This document shows positions 16,692 through 25,899 of a stretch of 64,000 nucleotides of DNA, piece after piece (position 1 is the stretch's first letter; the number at the start of each line of letters is the position of its first letter). Source of the stretch: Micromonospora sp. HNM0581 (GTDB lineage Bacteria; Actinomycetota; Actinomycetes; Mycobacteriales; Micromonosporaceae); contig NZ_JAASAD010000018.1 of NCBI RefSeq assembly GCF_012726175.1, forward strand, positions 1 to 64,000, read 5' to 3'. The notes under the pieces are model-generated. The model ran no database searches. It was not told the DNA's origin and worked only from the letters and a program-made list of their open reading frames with translations. The translations under genes were made by a program, and so were the position numbers.

Positions 16692-18038
16692 GTGCCGGTC
16701 ACCCGAGCCCCGGCGACCACCGAGCCACCGCTGCCGGCCACCCCCGACGCCGAGCCCACGCCCGCGGTGCCGCCCCGACTGCCACTGTGGCCATTGGCGG
16801 CGATGTTCGGGCTGGTACCGCTCTGGTGGGTGACCGGCGGCTTCTATCTCGGTTGGCCGCTGCTGGGTGCGCTGTTGTTCACGTTGCTCGTCACCCGGGG
16901 TCGGGTGCCGTTGCCGCCCGCCACGGGGATCTGGCTGCTGTTCCTGGCCCTCGTGGTGGCCAGCGCGACCCGGCTGACGTTACCGACCTCCCTGCCGACT
17001 TTCGTGCTGCGGCTGGCGTTCTACCTCACCGCGCTCATCGTCGCGGTCTACGTGTACACCGTCGCCCGGGAACACCCCGACCAGGCCGCTGCGCTGGTGC
17101 CGCTCTGTGCGTTCTGGTTCGGGCTGGTCGCCCTGGGCTGGCTGGGCGTGCTGGTGCCGCGCATGGAACTGACCACCCCGGTCGAGATGCTGTTGCCGTC
17201 GGGCGTGTCCGGGGTGCCGTTCATCAACGACATGGTGCACCTGAGCACCGCGGAGTACAGCGCGAAGTCGCTCAACCCGATCTACCGCCCGGCGGCACCG
17301 TACGCGTACACGAACAACTACGGCAGCGCGTACGCGATGACGTTGCCGTGTGTGGTCGCGTACACCATGCTGCGTCGGCGCGGCCCGCTGCGCTGGGCGT
17401 TGCTCGCGTCGGTGCCGGTCTCGCTGGTCCCGGCGTTCCTCACCCTCAACCGGGCGATGTTCCTCAGCCTCGGCGTCGGCCTCGCCGTGCTCGGGGCACG
17501 GGCGGCGCTGCGCGGCAACACCCGGGTGGCCGCCTCCATCGGGGGGATGGTCGTGCTCGGCGGTCTCGCCAGCCTGTTCATCCCGGTCGCCGAGATGATC
17601 GGTAACCGGGTCGACGCCAGCGACACCAACACCGACCGGCTCTCGCTCTACTCGGAGGTACTGCGGCGCGTCGGTGACTCGCCCTGGCTGGGCTACGGCG
17701 CACCGATGGACGTGGACACCGTCACCGCCGAGGCACCGATCGGCACCCAGGGGCAGCTGTGGATGGTGCTGTTCAGCCACGGCGTACCGGCTCTGGTGTG
17801 CTTCCTGGCCTGGTTCGTCGCCGTCGCGCTCAGCTGCGCCCGGAGCATCTCGGCGGCCGGGCAGTGGCTCTCCGTCGTCCCGGTGGTCTGCCTGGTGCAG
17901 GTGCCCTTCTACGGGATGGCCAACCAGAACCTCGCGGTGGCCTTCTTCGCGGTGGCCTTCGCGCTCGCGCTCACCGAGCGGGAACGTCGCAGCCCGACGG
18001 ACGGGCTGCCGCAGCGGGCCGCGGCGGTGCCGGCATGA
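16692..18038 (+). CDS. O-antigen ligase/Wzy-type polysaccharide polymerase
   Basis: This 448-residue polytopic protein has about ten to twelve hydrophobic segments. It contains the Wzy_C/O-antigen-ligase signature (FLTLNRAMFLSLGVGLAVLG, followed by TDRLSLYSEVLRRVGDSPWL) and a large extracytoplasmic loop near residues 150-215. It should polymerise or ligate repeat units on the outer face of the membrane. The GTG start lies three bases after the previous stop. Its own stop overlaps the next gene by ATGA. Confidence 0.88.
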   Translation: MPVTRAPATTEPPLPATPDAEPTPAVPPRLPLWPLAAMFGLVPLWWVTGGFYLGWPLLGALLFTLLVTRGRVPLPPATGIWLLFLALVVASATRLTLPTSLPTFVLRLAFYLTALIVAVYVYTVAREHPDQAAALVPLCAFWFGLVALGWLGVLVPRMELTTPVEMLLPSGVSGVPFINDMVHLSTAEYSAKSLNPIYRPAAPYAYTNNYGSAYAMTLPCVVAYTMLRRRGPLRWALLASVPVSLVPAFLTLNRAMFLSLGVGLAVLGARAALRGNTRVAASIGGMVVLGGLASLFIPVAEMIGNRVDASDTNTDRLSLYSEVLRRVGDSPWLGYGAPMDVDTVTAEAPIGTQGQLWMVLFSHGVPALVCFLAWFVAVALSCARSISAAGQWLSVVPVVCLVQVPFYGMANQNLAVAFFAVAFALALTERERRSPTDGLPQRAAAVPA

Positions 18039-19633
18039 CGGCGACCACCAGCCCACCGGCGGGGGAGGACCCCGGCCCCACGCCGGGCACCCGTGATCTC
18101 TCGGCAACTGTCGACGGGGCGGCCGAGACCCGGCGCAGCACCCGCAGCGGAATGGCGGGGTTGCTCGGTGCGGCCACCAGCGGCCTGTTCGGCTTCGTGC
18201 TCGCGGTGGTCATCACCCGTGGCTACGGCACCACCGGTGCGGGTGCCTTCTTCGCCGCGATCGGTGTGGTGACCGTCGCCGCCGCGATCTGCACCCTCGG
18301 CGCGGAGACCGGTCTGATCTGGGCGCTGCCCCGGCGCCGGACCGGCGTCACCGGCGACGCCGCCCGGGTACTGCCCGTCGCCCTCGCGCCACCGCTGCTG
18401 GTGGCCGTCCTGGTCGCGGTGGGCGGCGCCGTCGTCGCCGGACCACTCGCCGGCCGGCTGCTGGGGCCGGCGGGCGGTCCGCTGCTGGTGGTGACCTTCG
18501 CGGCGGTACCCGTGGTGGTCGCGATGAACCTGCTACTGGCCGTCGTGCGCTGCGTACGCCCGATGCGGTCCTACGTCGCGGTCCAGTTCCTGCTGCTGCC
18601 GGTCGCCCGTCCGCTGCTCGTCGGTGCGGCGGTGCTGGCCGGTGCCGGGCTGCTGGCCGGAACGACCGGCTGGCTGGTGCCCGCCGCCGTGGCCCTGCTG
18701 GTGTGCCTCATCCTGGTCGCCGGGCCGTTGGGCGTCGGCGCCGGCGCCCAGCTACGCCCGCGACGCGACGACTGGTCCACGTTCTGGCGGTTCGCGTTGC
18801 CGCGCGCCGCCTCGGCGGCGATCGACGCCGGCAGCATGTGGATCGGAGTGCTGCTCACCTCGGCCCTGGCCGGTCCCGCCGACGCCGGTGTCTTCGGTGC
18901 CGTGGGTCGTTACGTCCTCGCCGGCCAACTCGCCATGCAGGGGCTGCGGGTGGCCACCGCCCCGCAACTGTCGCGGCTGCTCGGTCGGGGTGAGCGGTCT
19001 GCCGCCGCCGCGGTGCACCGCCAGTTGACCAGCTGGGGGCTGGTGCTCTCCTGGCCGGTGTACCTGTTGCTCGCCATTTTCGCCCCGGCGTTCCTGGCGC
19101 TGTTCGGCCCGGAGTTCACCTCCGGCGCCGCCGCGATGACGGTGCTGGCACTGGCGATGCTCGTCAACACCGGGGTCGGCAACGTGCAGAGCCTACTGCT
19201 GATGGGCGGTCGCAGCGGCCTGCACCTGGCTGCGGCACTGGCCGGGCTGCTGGTCACCGTCGGCGGCGGCTTCGTGCTGATCCCCGGGCACGGGGCGACC
19301 GGGGCGGCGGTGGCGTGGGCCGCCGGCATCGTGACCGAGAACCTCCTCGCGGCCACCCTGGCCCGACTGGTGGTGCGCCAACCCCTGGTGGACGCCCGGC
19401 TGGCGGGTGCGGCGGCGGTCACTGCGGCGGGGGTCGGTCTGGCGGCGGTGGCTGGCCTGGCGGTGGCCGGCCGGGGCATCACCGGACTGGCGCTCGCGGT
19501 GGCCACACTCGCCACCGTCTGCGTCGGCTTGTCGACGTTGCCCCGGGTGCGGCGTGGCATCCGGGTGACCATTGTGCAGATTCGTGGCGGGGCGCCGGTC
19601 GGCGACTCGCCGGGGATGTCGAAGGGCAGGTGA
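18035..19633 (+). CDS. Wzx/MATE-type polysaccharide flippase
   Basis: The 532-residue protein begins with a hydrophilic tail of about 40 residues and then carries about 12-14 membrane spans. GMAGLLGAATSGLFGFVLAV and VVITRGYGTTGAGAFFAAIG are typical of polysaccharide biosynthesis exporters of the MOP superfamily. It would flip lipid-linked repeat units across the membrane. ATG overlaps the upstream polymerase stop and its stop overlaps the sulfotransferase start, each by four bases. Confidence 0.9.
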   Translation: MTATTSPPAGEDPGPTPGTRDLSATVDGAAETRRSTRSGMAGLLGAATSGLFGFVLAVVITRGYGTTGAGAFFAAIGVVTVAAAICTLGAETGLIWALPRRRTGVTGDAARVLPVALAPPLLVAVLVAVGGAVVAGPLAGRLLGPAGGPLLVVTFAAVPVVVAMNLLLAVVRCVRPMRSYVAVQFLLLPVARPLLVGAAVLAGAGLLAGTTGWLVPAAVALLVCLILVAGPLGVGAGAQLRPRRDDWSTFWRFALPRAASAAIDAGSMWIGVLLTSALAGPADAGVFGAVGRYVLAGQLAMQGLRVATAPQLSRLLGRGERSAAAAVHRQLTSWGLVLSWPVYLLLAIFAPAFLALFGPEFTSGAAAMTVLALAMLVNTGVGNVQSLLLMGGRSGLHLAAALAGLLVTVGGGFVLIPGHGATGAAVAWAAGIVTENLLAATLARLVVRQPLVDARLAGAAAVTAAGVGLAAVAGLAVAGRGITGLALAVATLATVCVGLSTLPRVRRGIRVTIVQIRGGAPVGDSPGMSKGR

Positions 19634-20544
19634 GTTCAGTCGTGTCGTCCATTCGGGACCGGGTGAAACAATTGGTGCCGACCCAGGTGACGGACCGGGT
19701 ACGGGAAAGCCTCGTCGACTACGGGGTACGCACCAGCGACCGCCGACCGTTGCCAGACTTCCTGATCATCGGCACCAAGCGCGGCGGCACGACCTCACTG
19801 TGGAACTACCTGATCCAGCATCCGCTGGTGCCCCGGCTCTTCCCCGCCTGGAACACGAAGTCCTCGCACTATATCGAGGAGCACTGGGGTCGCGGCGAGG
19901 CGTGGTACCGGTCGCACTTTCCGACCGTGCGGCAGCGGGAGACGCTGGAGAACCGTCACGGCGGCCCGGTCCGTGTCGGTGAGGCGGCCCCGCTCTACAT
20001 GTTCCACCCGCTCGCCGCCGAACGGGTGTCCGCGTTGATTCCCTCGGTGCGGCTGATCGTGCTGCTGCGTGACCCGGTGGAGCGGGCCTACTCACACTGG
20101 AAGGAGCGGCGCACCAACGGCGTGGAGCCGCTCGACTTCGCCGCCGCGCTGGACGCCGAAGAAGAGCGTACGGCGGGGGAACGGGAGCGGCTCATCGCCG
20201 AACCGAACCACTTCAGCGAGCCCTACGACTGGTACACCTACCGGGCCCGTGGCCGCTACCTGGAGCACCTGGGGCCGTGGCTGGAACGTTTCGACCGTAG
20301 CCAGATCCTCTTCCTGCCCAGCGAGGAGCTGTACCGCGACGCGCGGACGACCTACCGGCGTACCCTCGACTTTCTCGGCCTCCCCCCGTACGACCTGCCC
20401 AGTTTCAAGGTCTACAACGACAGACGGTCGGCGCCACTGGAGCCGGCACTGCGTGCCGAGTTGACCGCGTACTACCGCCCGCACAACGAGGCGTTGCGGC
20501 AGCGGCTGGGACTGCGGCTCGACTGGCCGGACCGGGTCGCGTGA
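19630..20544 (+). CDS. PAPS-dependent sulfotransferase
   Basis: The 304-residue protein has the 5'-phosphosulfate loop PDFLIIGTKRGGTTSLW (residues 42-58) and the 3'-phosphate motif RLIVLLRDPVERAYSHW (141-157), the two defining PAPS-binding signatures. PLYMFHPLAAERVSALIPSV lies between them. It likely sulfates a sugar of the exopolysaccharide, so the polymer may be acidic. The GTG start overlaps the flippase stop (GTGA). Which hydroxyl is sulfated is unknown. Confidence 0.92.
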   Translation: MSSVVSSIRDRVKQLVPTQVTDRVRESLVDYGVRTSDRRPLPDFLIIGTKRGGTTSLWNYLIQHPLVPRLFPAWNTKSSHYIEEHWGRGEAWYRSHFPTVRQRETLENRHGGPVRVGEAAPLYMFHPLAAERVSALIPSVRLIVLLRDPVERAYSHWKERRTNGVEPLDFAAALDAEEERTAGERERLIAEPNHFSEPYDWYTYRARGRYLEHLGPWLERFDRSQILFLPSEELYRDARTTYRRTLDFLGLPPYDLPSFKVYNDRRSAPLEPALRAELTAYYRPHNEALRQRLGLRLDWPDRVA

Positions 20545-21791
20545 CCGCCTCGGCGACGACCACGGGCGACCCCCGGAGCCGGGACGACGGGCTGGGCTGG
20601 GTCACCCGGGCGGTCTTCTCCGACGACCGGGTGTCGGTGACCGTGGACGCGGGTCCGCCGGCCGGACACACGGTCGTGGCCCGGTACGCGGTGGTGCCGT
20701 CGGTGGCCCGCGCCCGTTTCCTGCTGCCGTTGGGCTGTCCCCGGGTCGCCGCGGCGGCGTTGCTGTCGTACAACGCCCTACGTCCGGCGAAGGTGCGGGC
20801 GGCGCGGGCGGTGCTCGGCGTGGCGGCTCGGGCGGGCGCGGTCGACCGCGCGCCGTTCCCGGTACTGACCGTGGCGCTGCCCGCGCGGCTCGACCCGACG
20901 GAGGTGCTGCTCGCCGCCCGGCTCGGTGCCGCACTCGGCACGCCGGTGCACACGGCCTGCGGGGTGCGTCCGCCGGACCCGAACCACAAACCCACGCTGC
21001 AACTGTTCGATGACCGGGGCACACCCCGGGGGTACGCGAAGATCGGCTGGAACGACGCGACGCGGGCGCTCGTCACCGCCGAAGCAGCGGCACTGCGGGA
21101 TGCGGCCGGGCTGGCCGGGACGGCCGGCCACCCCGGCGTCCCCCGCCTGCTCACCGAGTTCACCTGGGCCGGGCAGGCGGTGGCGGTCGTCGACCCGCTA
21201 CCGGCGGACATCCGGGGCGTGGCCGACGACACGCAACCCGACATCGCGGCGCTGCTCGCGGTGGCCCGGCGCGGTGGCCCGGCGGCACCGGTCCAGCCAC
21301 TCGTCGGTTCACCGTTCCTGGCCCGGCTGACCGAGCAGGCACGCCGCGCCGCCGACACCGTCGGTGAGCGTGCATCGACAGCCGTCGACGAGCTGGCCCG
21401 CCGGCACGGCGACGTCGCCGTCGAGTTCGGCCACTGGCACGGCGACTGGGTGCCGTGGAACCTCGGCCGGCACGAAGGGAAACTCATCGCCTGGGACTGG
21501 GAGCACAGTGGACCGGACGTACCGGTCGGGTTCGACCTGGCCCACGACGCGTTCCAGCGTGCGCTCGTGGCAGGCGGTGCGCCGGCCCCCGAGGCGGCCC
21601 GGCAGGTCGACACCTGGTTGTCCCGGCACGGCGACGCGCTGGGACTGGACCGGCCCCGACAGCGCCTGGTCGCCGACGCCTACCTGGTGGAGATGTGGCT
21701 GCGCACCTGGCGGCTGGCGGACGCCGGCGCGGGCTGGAACCCGGCGCTGCATCCGGCGCTGCTGGACACCATCGAGAACCGACACACCTGA
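20541..21791 (+). CDS. Aminoglycoside-phosphotransferase-fold kinase-like protein
   Basis: The C-terminal half has the kinase catalytic loop HWHGDWVPWN (H300, D302, N307) and a metal-binding motif AWDWEH (D319) in place of DFE or DxD, typical of APH/choline-kinase-fold enzymes. The first 180 residues are Ala/Arg/Val-rich; GYAKIGWN may supply the ATP-binding lysine. Set inside a polysaccharide operon, it may phosphorylate a sugar or lipid intermediate. That substrate is inference. The GTG start overlaps the sulfotransferase stop by four bases. Confidence 0.75.
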   Translation: MTASATTTGDPRSRDDGLGWVTRAVFSDDRVSVTVDAGPPAGHTVVARYAVVPSVARARFLLPLGCPRVAAAALLSYNALRPAKVRAARAVLGVAARAGAVDRAPFPVLTVALPARLDPTEVLLAARLGAALGTPVHTACGVRPPDPNHKPTLQLFDDRGTPRGYAKIGWNDATRALVTAEAAALRDAAGLAGTAGHPGVPRLLTEFTWAGQAVAVVDPLPADIRGVADDTQPDIAALLAVARRGGPAAPVQPLVGSPFLARLTEQARRAADTVGERASTAVDELARRHGDVAVEFGHWHGDWVPWNLGRHEGKLIAWDWEHSGPDVPVGFDLAHDAFQRALVAGGAPAPEAARQVDTWLSRHGDALGLDRPRQRLVADAYLVEMWLRTWRLADAGAGWNPALHPALLDTIENRHT

Positions 21792-21822
21792 CGACACACC
21801 AAGCGGACTTGTGGGGAGTCGC

Positions 21823-22305
21823 GTGGACAACATCAACGAGGAAGCCGACCAGCAGCCAGTGCTGCTGCTGGTCGGATCGAGCGGCGGGCACCTGGCGCAG
21901 TTGCTGGCCCTGCGGCCCTGGTACGAGACCTGGCGACGGTGCTGGGTCACCTTCGACACACCGGAGGCGTTGTCGCTGCTGGTCGGGGAGGATGTCGTTG
22001 CGGCGTACCACCCCACCACCCGCCACCTGGGCAACCTGCTCCGCAACGCGTGGCTGGCCGCCCGGTTGCTGCGGCGGCGCCGGGTCGCCGCCGTGGTAAC
22101 CACCGGCGCGGGCGTGGCGGTACCGTTCGTCGTGTTCGCCCGGCTGCGGCGCATCCCGACCGTCTACATCGAGGTCTACGACCGGATCGACACTCCGACG
22201 CTCACCGCCCGGCTGTGTCGCCCGTTCCTGTCGGCGATGCTCGTGCAGTGGGAGGAGCAGCGCCGCCAGTACCCGGAGGCCACCGTAGTGGGGACGCTGC
22301 TGTGA
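21823..22305 (+). CDS. PssD/Alg14-like glycosyltransferase subunit
   Basis: The 160-residue protein matches the membrane-anchoring N-terminal half of split GT28-type enzymes: VLLLVGSSGGHLAQLLAL, WVTFDTPEALSLL, and VVTTGAGVAVPFVVFARLRR with a hydrophobic patch. The end VYIEVYDRIDTPTLTARL is characteristic of PssD/Alg14. It should pair with the next gene product to form one active transferase. GTG 21823 follows GGGGAG, and its stop overlaps the next start (GTGA). Confidence 0.9.
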   Translation: MDNINEEADQQPVLLLVGSSGGHLAQLLALRPWYETWRRCWVTFDTPEALSLLVGEDVVAAYHPTTRHLGNLLRNAWLAARLLRRRRVAAVVTTGAGVAVPFVVFARLRRIPTVYIEVYDRIDTPTLTARLCRPFLSAMLVQWEEQRRQYPEATVVGTLL

Positions 22306-22997
22306 GCGGCGACGCGGGCAACGGACACCGGACCGTGCCGGCGCCGCCCCGAGCACCTGACGACGAGCCGACGGTACGCGTGCCGGAGCAGCGTGAGCCG
22401 GGCCCCGACGGCCGACCACAGGTGCTGGTGGCCGTCGGCACCGACAAACATCCGTTCGACAGGTTGGTCGACTGGCTGGCCCGGTGGCACGAGGAAACGG
22501 ACGGCAAGGTCCGGTTGACCGTGCAGCACGGCCACACCGGCGCCGCTGACCTGCCCGGCGCGGTGCCGTTCCTCGGCCACGCCGAGTTGCAGGCGGCCAT
22601 GGCCGGTGCCGACCTGGTGGTCTGCCACGGCGGACCGGCCACCATCCTGGAGGCCCGCCGGCACGGGCACCTACCGATCGTGGTGCCGCGCGACCCGACC
22701 CGAGGCGAGCACGTCGACGACCATCAGCTGCTGTTCGCCCGCCGGCTCGGCGCGGCCGGCCTGGTGGCGCTCTGCGAGTCCCGGCAGGAGCTGCTTGACG
22801 CGCTCACCAGCGGACTCGTCGACCGGGCCCGCTTCACCGTCGTGGTGGACGCCGACTCGGCGAGCGGTCAGCGTGCCGCCGTGCAGCGGGTGGGCGAAAT
22901 CGTCGAAGACCTGGTGGCCGCCGCCGCGCAGCGGCACCACCGACCCTGGTGGCGGCCGTGGCACGAAGCCGGCCCGAACGGAAGGCGGAACCGGTGA
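22302..22997 (+). CDS. PssE/Alg13-like glycosyltransferase subunit (GT28 C-terminal domain)
   Basis: The 231-residue protein contains the nucleotide-sugar-binding half of a split GT28 enzyme: VLVAVGTDKHPFDRLVDWL, then MAGADLVVCHGGPATILEA and PIVVPRDPTRGEHVDDHQ. A Pro-rich N-terminal extension of about 38 residues and a basic Trp-rich tail (HRPWWRPWHE) are additional to the family core. It probably transfers an early sugar to the lipid carrier together with the PssD-like partner. Confidence 0.9.
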   Translation: MSGDAGNGHRTVPAPPRAPDDEPTVRVPEQREPGPDGRPQVLVAVGTDKHPFDRLVDWLARWHEETDGKVRLTVQHGHTGAADLPGAVPFLGHAELQAAMAGADLVVCHGGPATILEARRHGHLPIVVPRDPTRGEHVDDHQLLFARRLGAAGLVALCESRQELLDALTSGLVDRARFTVVVDADSASGQRAAVQRVGEIVEDLVAAAAQRHHRPWWRPWHEAGPNGRRNR

Positions 22998-23914
22998 CCC
23001 CGTACCCAAGCGTCAGCACTGTCGTGCCCACCCGCAATCGGCCGGAGCTGCTGCGGGCCGCGGTGACAGCGATCCTCGCGCAGGACTACCCAGGGCCGAT
23101 CGAAGTCGTCGTGGTGTACGACCAGTCGGAACCGGACACCGCACTGGCCGACTTGTCGACTCCGGACCGAACGGTGCGGGTGATCACCAACGGGCGGACG
23201 GCGGGGCTGGCCGGTGCCCGGAACACAGGCATCCTGGCCGCCACCGGTGAACTTGTCGCGTTCTGCGACGACGACGACGAGTGGCTGCCCGGCAAGTTGC
23301 GCGCCCAGGTCGAGGCGTTGGCTTCGGTGCCGGGTGCCGAGTTCGTCAGCTGCGGTATCCGGGTCAGCTACGACGGGCACACCGTCGAGCGGGTGCTGAA
23401 CCGCGACTCGATCAGCCTGGCCGAGCTGCTACGCGACCGGATGACCGAGCTGCACCCGTCGACCTTCGTCATCCAGGCGGCGGCATTGCGGGACGGGTTC
23501 GGGCTCGTCGACGAGGAGATCCCGGGCAGCTACGCCGAGGACTACGAGTTCCTGCTCCGGGCCGCCCGCAGTGCACCCCTGGTCAACCTGCCCACCCCGT
23601 TCGTGGTGGTGCGCTGGCACAAACGGTCGTACTTCGCCCAGCGGTGGGACACCATCTCCGAGGCGTTGCAGTGGCTGCTGGACCGCTACCCCGAGTTCGC
23701 CGGCCAACCGGCCGGGCAGGCCCGGGTCACCGGTCAGATCGCCTTCGCCCGCGCCGCGTCGGGCGACTCCCGGGGCGCGGTCCGGTGGGCCCGGCGGACC
23801 ATCCGGCGGAACCCGCGTGAGGCACGGGCGTACCTCGCGCTCGCGGTCGCCGGTCGGGTGGTCCGCGCCGACACGGTGCTGCGTACCCTGCACCGACGCG
23901 GCCGAGGCATCTGA
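22994..23914 (+). CDS. Family 2 glycosyltransferase
   Basis: The GT-A fold N-terminus (STVVPTRNRPELLRAAVTAI) and catalytic/metal motif (TGELVAFCDDDDEWLPGKL) identify GT2. GARNTG is the conserved nucleotide-sugar motif. ELHPSTFVIQ and PGSYAEDYEFLLRAA mark the acceptor region. The 306-residue enzyme adds a sugar to the growing repeat unit in the cytoplasm. GTG 22994 overlaps the previous stop (GTGA) and is the last gene of the operon. About 86 bases then separate it from aroC. Confidence 0.92.
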   Translation: MTPYPSVSTVVPTRNRPELLRAAVTAILAQDYPGPIEVVVVYDQSEPDTALADLSTPDRTVRVITNGRTAGLAGARNTGILAATGELVAFCDDDDEWLPGKLRAQVEALASVPGAEFVSCGIRVSYDGHTVERVLNRDSISLAELLRDRMTELHPSTFVIQAAALRDGFGLVDEEIPGSYAEDYEFLLRAARSAPLVNLPTPFVVVRWHKRSYFAQRWDTISEALQWLLDRYPEFAGQPAGQARVTGQIAFARAASGDSRGAVRWARRTIRRNPREARAYLALAVAGRVVRADTVLRTLHRRGRGI

Positions 23915-24000
23915 TCGTCCGTCCCGTCCGTCCGTGACGCGTCCGCAGGGCGGGACGTGGCGGGCGGCGCGGGGCGGCGGGCACCGGACGTGACAGACTC

Positions 24001-25185
24001 ATGGCTGTGTTGCGCTGGCTGACCGCAGGGGAATCGCACGGGCCCGCCCTCGTCGCGTTGTTGGAGGGGGTACCGGCCGGGATCGAGGTGACCTCCACGG
24101 AGATCACCGGGGAGTTGGCCCGCCGCCGGCTCGGTTACGGTCGTGGTGCCCGAATGGCCTTCGAGCAGGACGAGATCGAGATCATCGGTGGCCTGCGGCA
24201 CGGCGTGACCCTGGGCAGCCCGGTCGCCGTCCGGGTCGGCAACTCCGAGTGGCCCAAGTGGCGCACCGTGATGGCCGCCGACCCGGTCGACCCCGACGAG
24301 TTGGCCCGGCAGGCCCGCAACGCGCCGCTGACCCGTCCCCGGCCGGGCCACGCCGACCTGGCCGGCATGCAGAAGTACGGCCACACCGACGCCCGGCCGA
24401 TCCTGGAGCGGGCCAGCGCGCGGGAGACCGCCGCCCGGGTCGCCGTCGGCACGGTGGCGAAGGCACTACTGCGGCAGGCCCTCGACATGGAGATCGTCTC
24501 GCACGTGGTCGAGTTGGGGCCGGTGGCTGTGAAACCGGGGCTGCGACCCCGCCCGGAGGACGCCGAGCGCATCGACGCCGACCCGTTGCGCTGCCTCGAC
24601 CCGGAGGCCAGCGCCCGGATGGTCGCCGAGGTCGACGCTGCGAAGAAGGCCGCCGACACCCTCGGCGGTGTGGTCGAGGTGCTGGCGTACGGCGTACCGC
24701 CCGGTCTGGGCAGCCACGTGCAGTGGGACCGCAAGCTCGACGCCCGGCTGGCCACCGCGTTGATGTCGATCCAGGCGATCAAGGGTGTGGAGATCGGCGA
24801 CGGCTGGCAGCAGGCCCGGTCCCGGGGCTCCGAGGCGCACGACGAAATCATGCCCACCGCCACCGGCGTACGCCGGGTCACCGACCGGGCCGGCGGCCTG
24901 GAGGGCGGCATCACCACAGGTGAGCCGCTGCGGGTGAAGGCGGCGATGAAGCCGATCTCCTCGCTGAACCGGGCCCTGGCCACGGTGGACGTGACCACCG
25001 GGGAGCCGGCCACCGCCATCAACCAGCGTTCCGACGTCTGCGCGGTGCCGGCCGCCGCCGTGGTCGCCGAGGCGATGGTGGCGCTGGTGCTGGCGGAGGC
25101 GGCAGTGGAAAAGTTCGGCGGTGACTCGGTCGCCGAGATGCGCCGCAACCTGGCCGCTTACCTCGACGCGCTGGTGATCCGGTGA
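24001..25185 (+). CDS. aroC: Chorismate synthase
   Basis: AroC converts EPSP to chorismate using reduced FMN. The 394-residue protein shows the family signatures LRWLTAGESHGPALVAL near the start, RPRPGHADLAGMQKYGHTD with the conserved active-site region, RASARETAARVAVG, and GGLEGGITTGEPLRVKAAMKP. The ATG follows a short leader. The next gene, aroK, starts within its stop (GTGA). This is the first half of the split aro cluster. Confidence 0.97.
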   Translation: MAVLRWLTAGESHGPALVALLEGVPAGIEVTSTEITGELARRRLGYGRGARMAFEQDEIEIIGGLRHGVTLGSPVAVRVGNSEWPKWRTVMAADPVDPDELARQARNAPLTRPRPGHADLAGMQKYGHTDARPILERASARETAARVAVGTVAKALLRQALDMEIVSHVVELGPVAVKPGLRPRPEDAERIDADPLRCLDPEASARMVAEVDAAKKAADTLGGVVEVLAYGVPPGLGSHVQWDRKLDARLATALMSIQAIKGVEIGDGWQQARSRGSEAHDEIMPTATGVRRVTDRAGGLEGGITTGEPLRVKAAMKPISSLNRALATVDVTTGEPATAINQRSDVCAVPAAAVVAEAMVALVLAEAAVEKFGGDSVAEMRRNLAAYLDALVIR

Positions 25186-25703
25186 CCGGTCCGACCCGGC
25201 CGGTCTGCGTGCTTGTCGGCGCGCCCGGCTCGGGCAAGACCACCGTCGGGCAGGGCCTGGCGGACGCGCTCGGCGTCGAGTTCCGCGACACCGACGCCGA
25301 CATCGAGCGCCTGGCGGGCAAGCCGATCCCGGAGATCTTCGTCGACGAGGGGGAGGCGCACTTCCGTACCCTCGAACGGGCGGCCCTGGCCGCGGCGCTG
25401 GCTTCCTGCTCCGGCGTGCTCGCCCTCGGCGGCGGCGCGATCCTGGCCGAGGAGAACCGCGCCGCGCTCGTCGGTCACCGGGTGGTGCACCTCTCCGTCG
25501 AGCTGCCGGACGCGGTCAAACGGGTCGGCCTCGGCGCTGGGCGACCGCTGCTGACGATCAACCCCCGGGCCACTCTCAAGCATCTGATGGACCAGCGCCG
25601 ACCGCTGTACGCCGAGGTCGCCACCGCCACCGTCGTCACCGACGGCCGCACCCCCGAGGAGATCGCCGCCGAGATCGTCGCCCTGCTGAACAAGCCTGGC
25701 TAG
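25182..25703 (+). CDS. aroK: Shikimate kinase
   Basis: AroK phosphorylates shikimate at O3. The 173-residue protein has Walker A GAPGSGKTTVGQGLAD, the shikimate-binding DTDADIE, the conserved GEAHFRTLE, and GGGAIL. The lid carries R.LLTINPR. The start overlaps the aroC stop by four bases. In related actinomycetes aroB usually follows directly, but here aroB is about 10.7 kb downstream. Confidence 0.96.
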   Translation: MTGPTRPVCVLVGAPGSGKTTVGQGLADALGVEFRDTDADIERLAGKPIPEIFVDEGEAHFRTLERAALAAALASCSGVLALGGGAILAEENRAALVGHRVVHLSVELPDAVKRVGLGAGRPLLTINPRATLKHLMDQRRPLYAEVATATVVTDGRTPEEIAAEIVALLNKPG

Positions 25704-25785
25704 GCCGCGGCACACGACTCCCGGGCGCTGACATTCCCCCCGCCAGAGTCAGCTCTCCTTCCTGGTCATCAGCGTGATGCCGAGC

Positions 25786-25897
25786 AGCGGATGCTGCCAT
25801 CGCCGTCCGTAGCCTGATCAGGCGAGCATGGACCACCTACCGGTGGGACACTCGCCCCACCCGCCGCCGATGATCACCACCAATCTGCGCGACCCCT
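25786..25897 (+). mobile_element. IS5-family transposase 3' end remnant (left copy)
   Basis: In one plus-strand frame the sequence reads DAAIAVRSLIRRAWTTYRW, then DTRPTRRR and stop, which is the C-terminus of an IS5-family transposase; everything upstream of it is gone. Its last 75 bases (25823-25897) recur exactly, inverted, at 28321-28395. It lies about 80 bases after aroK, so it marks the left edge of the island. Confidence 0.8.
25823..25897 (+). repeat. 75-bp IS end, left arm of inverted pair
   Basis: All 75 bases match the reverse complement of 28321-28395. It runs from CGAGCATGGACC to GCGCGACCCCT, covering the end of the transposase gene and about 27 bases beyond. The two copies face inward and enclose about 2.4 kb. 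Confidence 0.9.
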
Positions 25898-25899
25898 AA

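Noticed and set aside
23915..24000. CGTCCCG/CGGGACG short inverted repeat before aroC
   Set aside because: Only 7 bp in GC-rich DNA with a 24-base loop. Not strong enough to call a terminator or operator.
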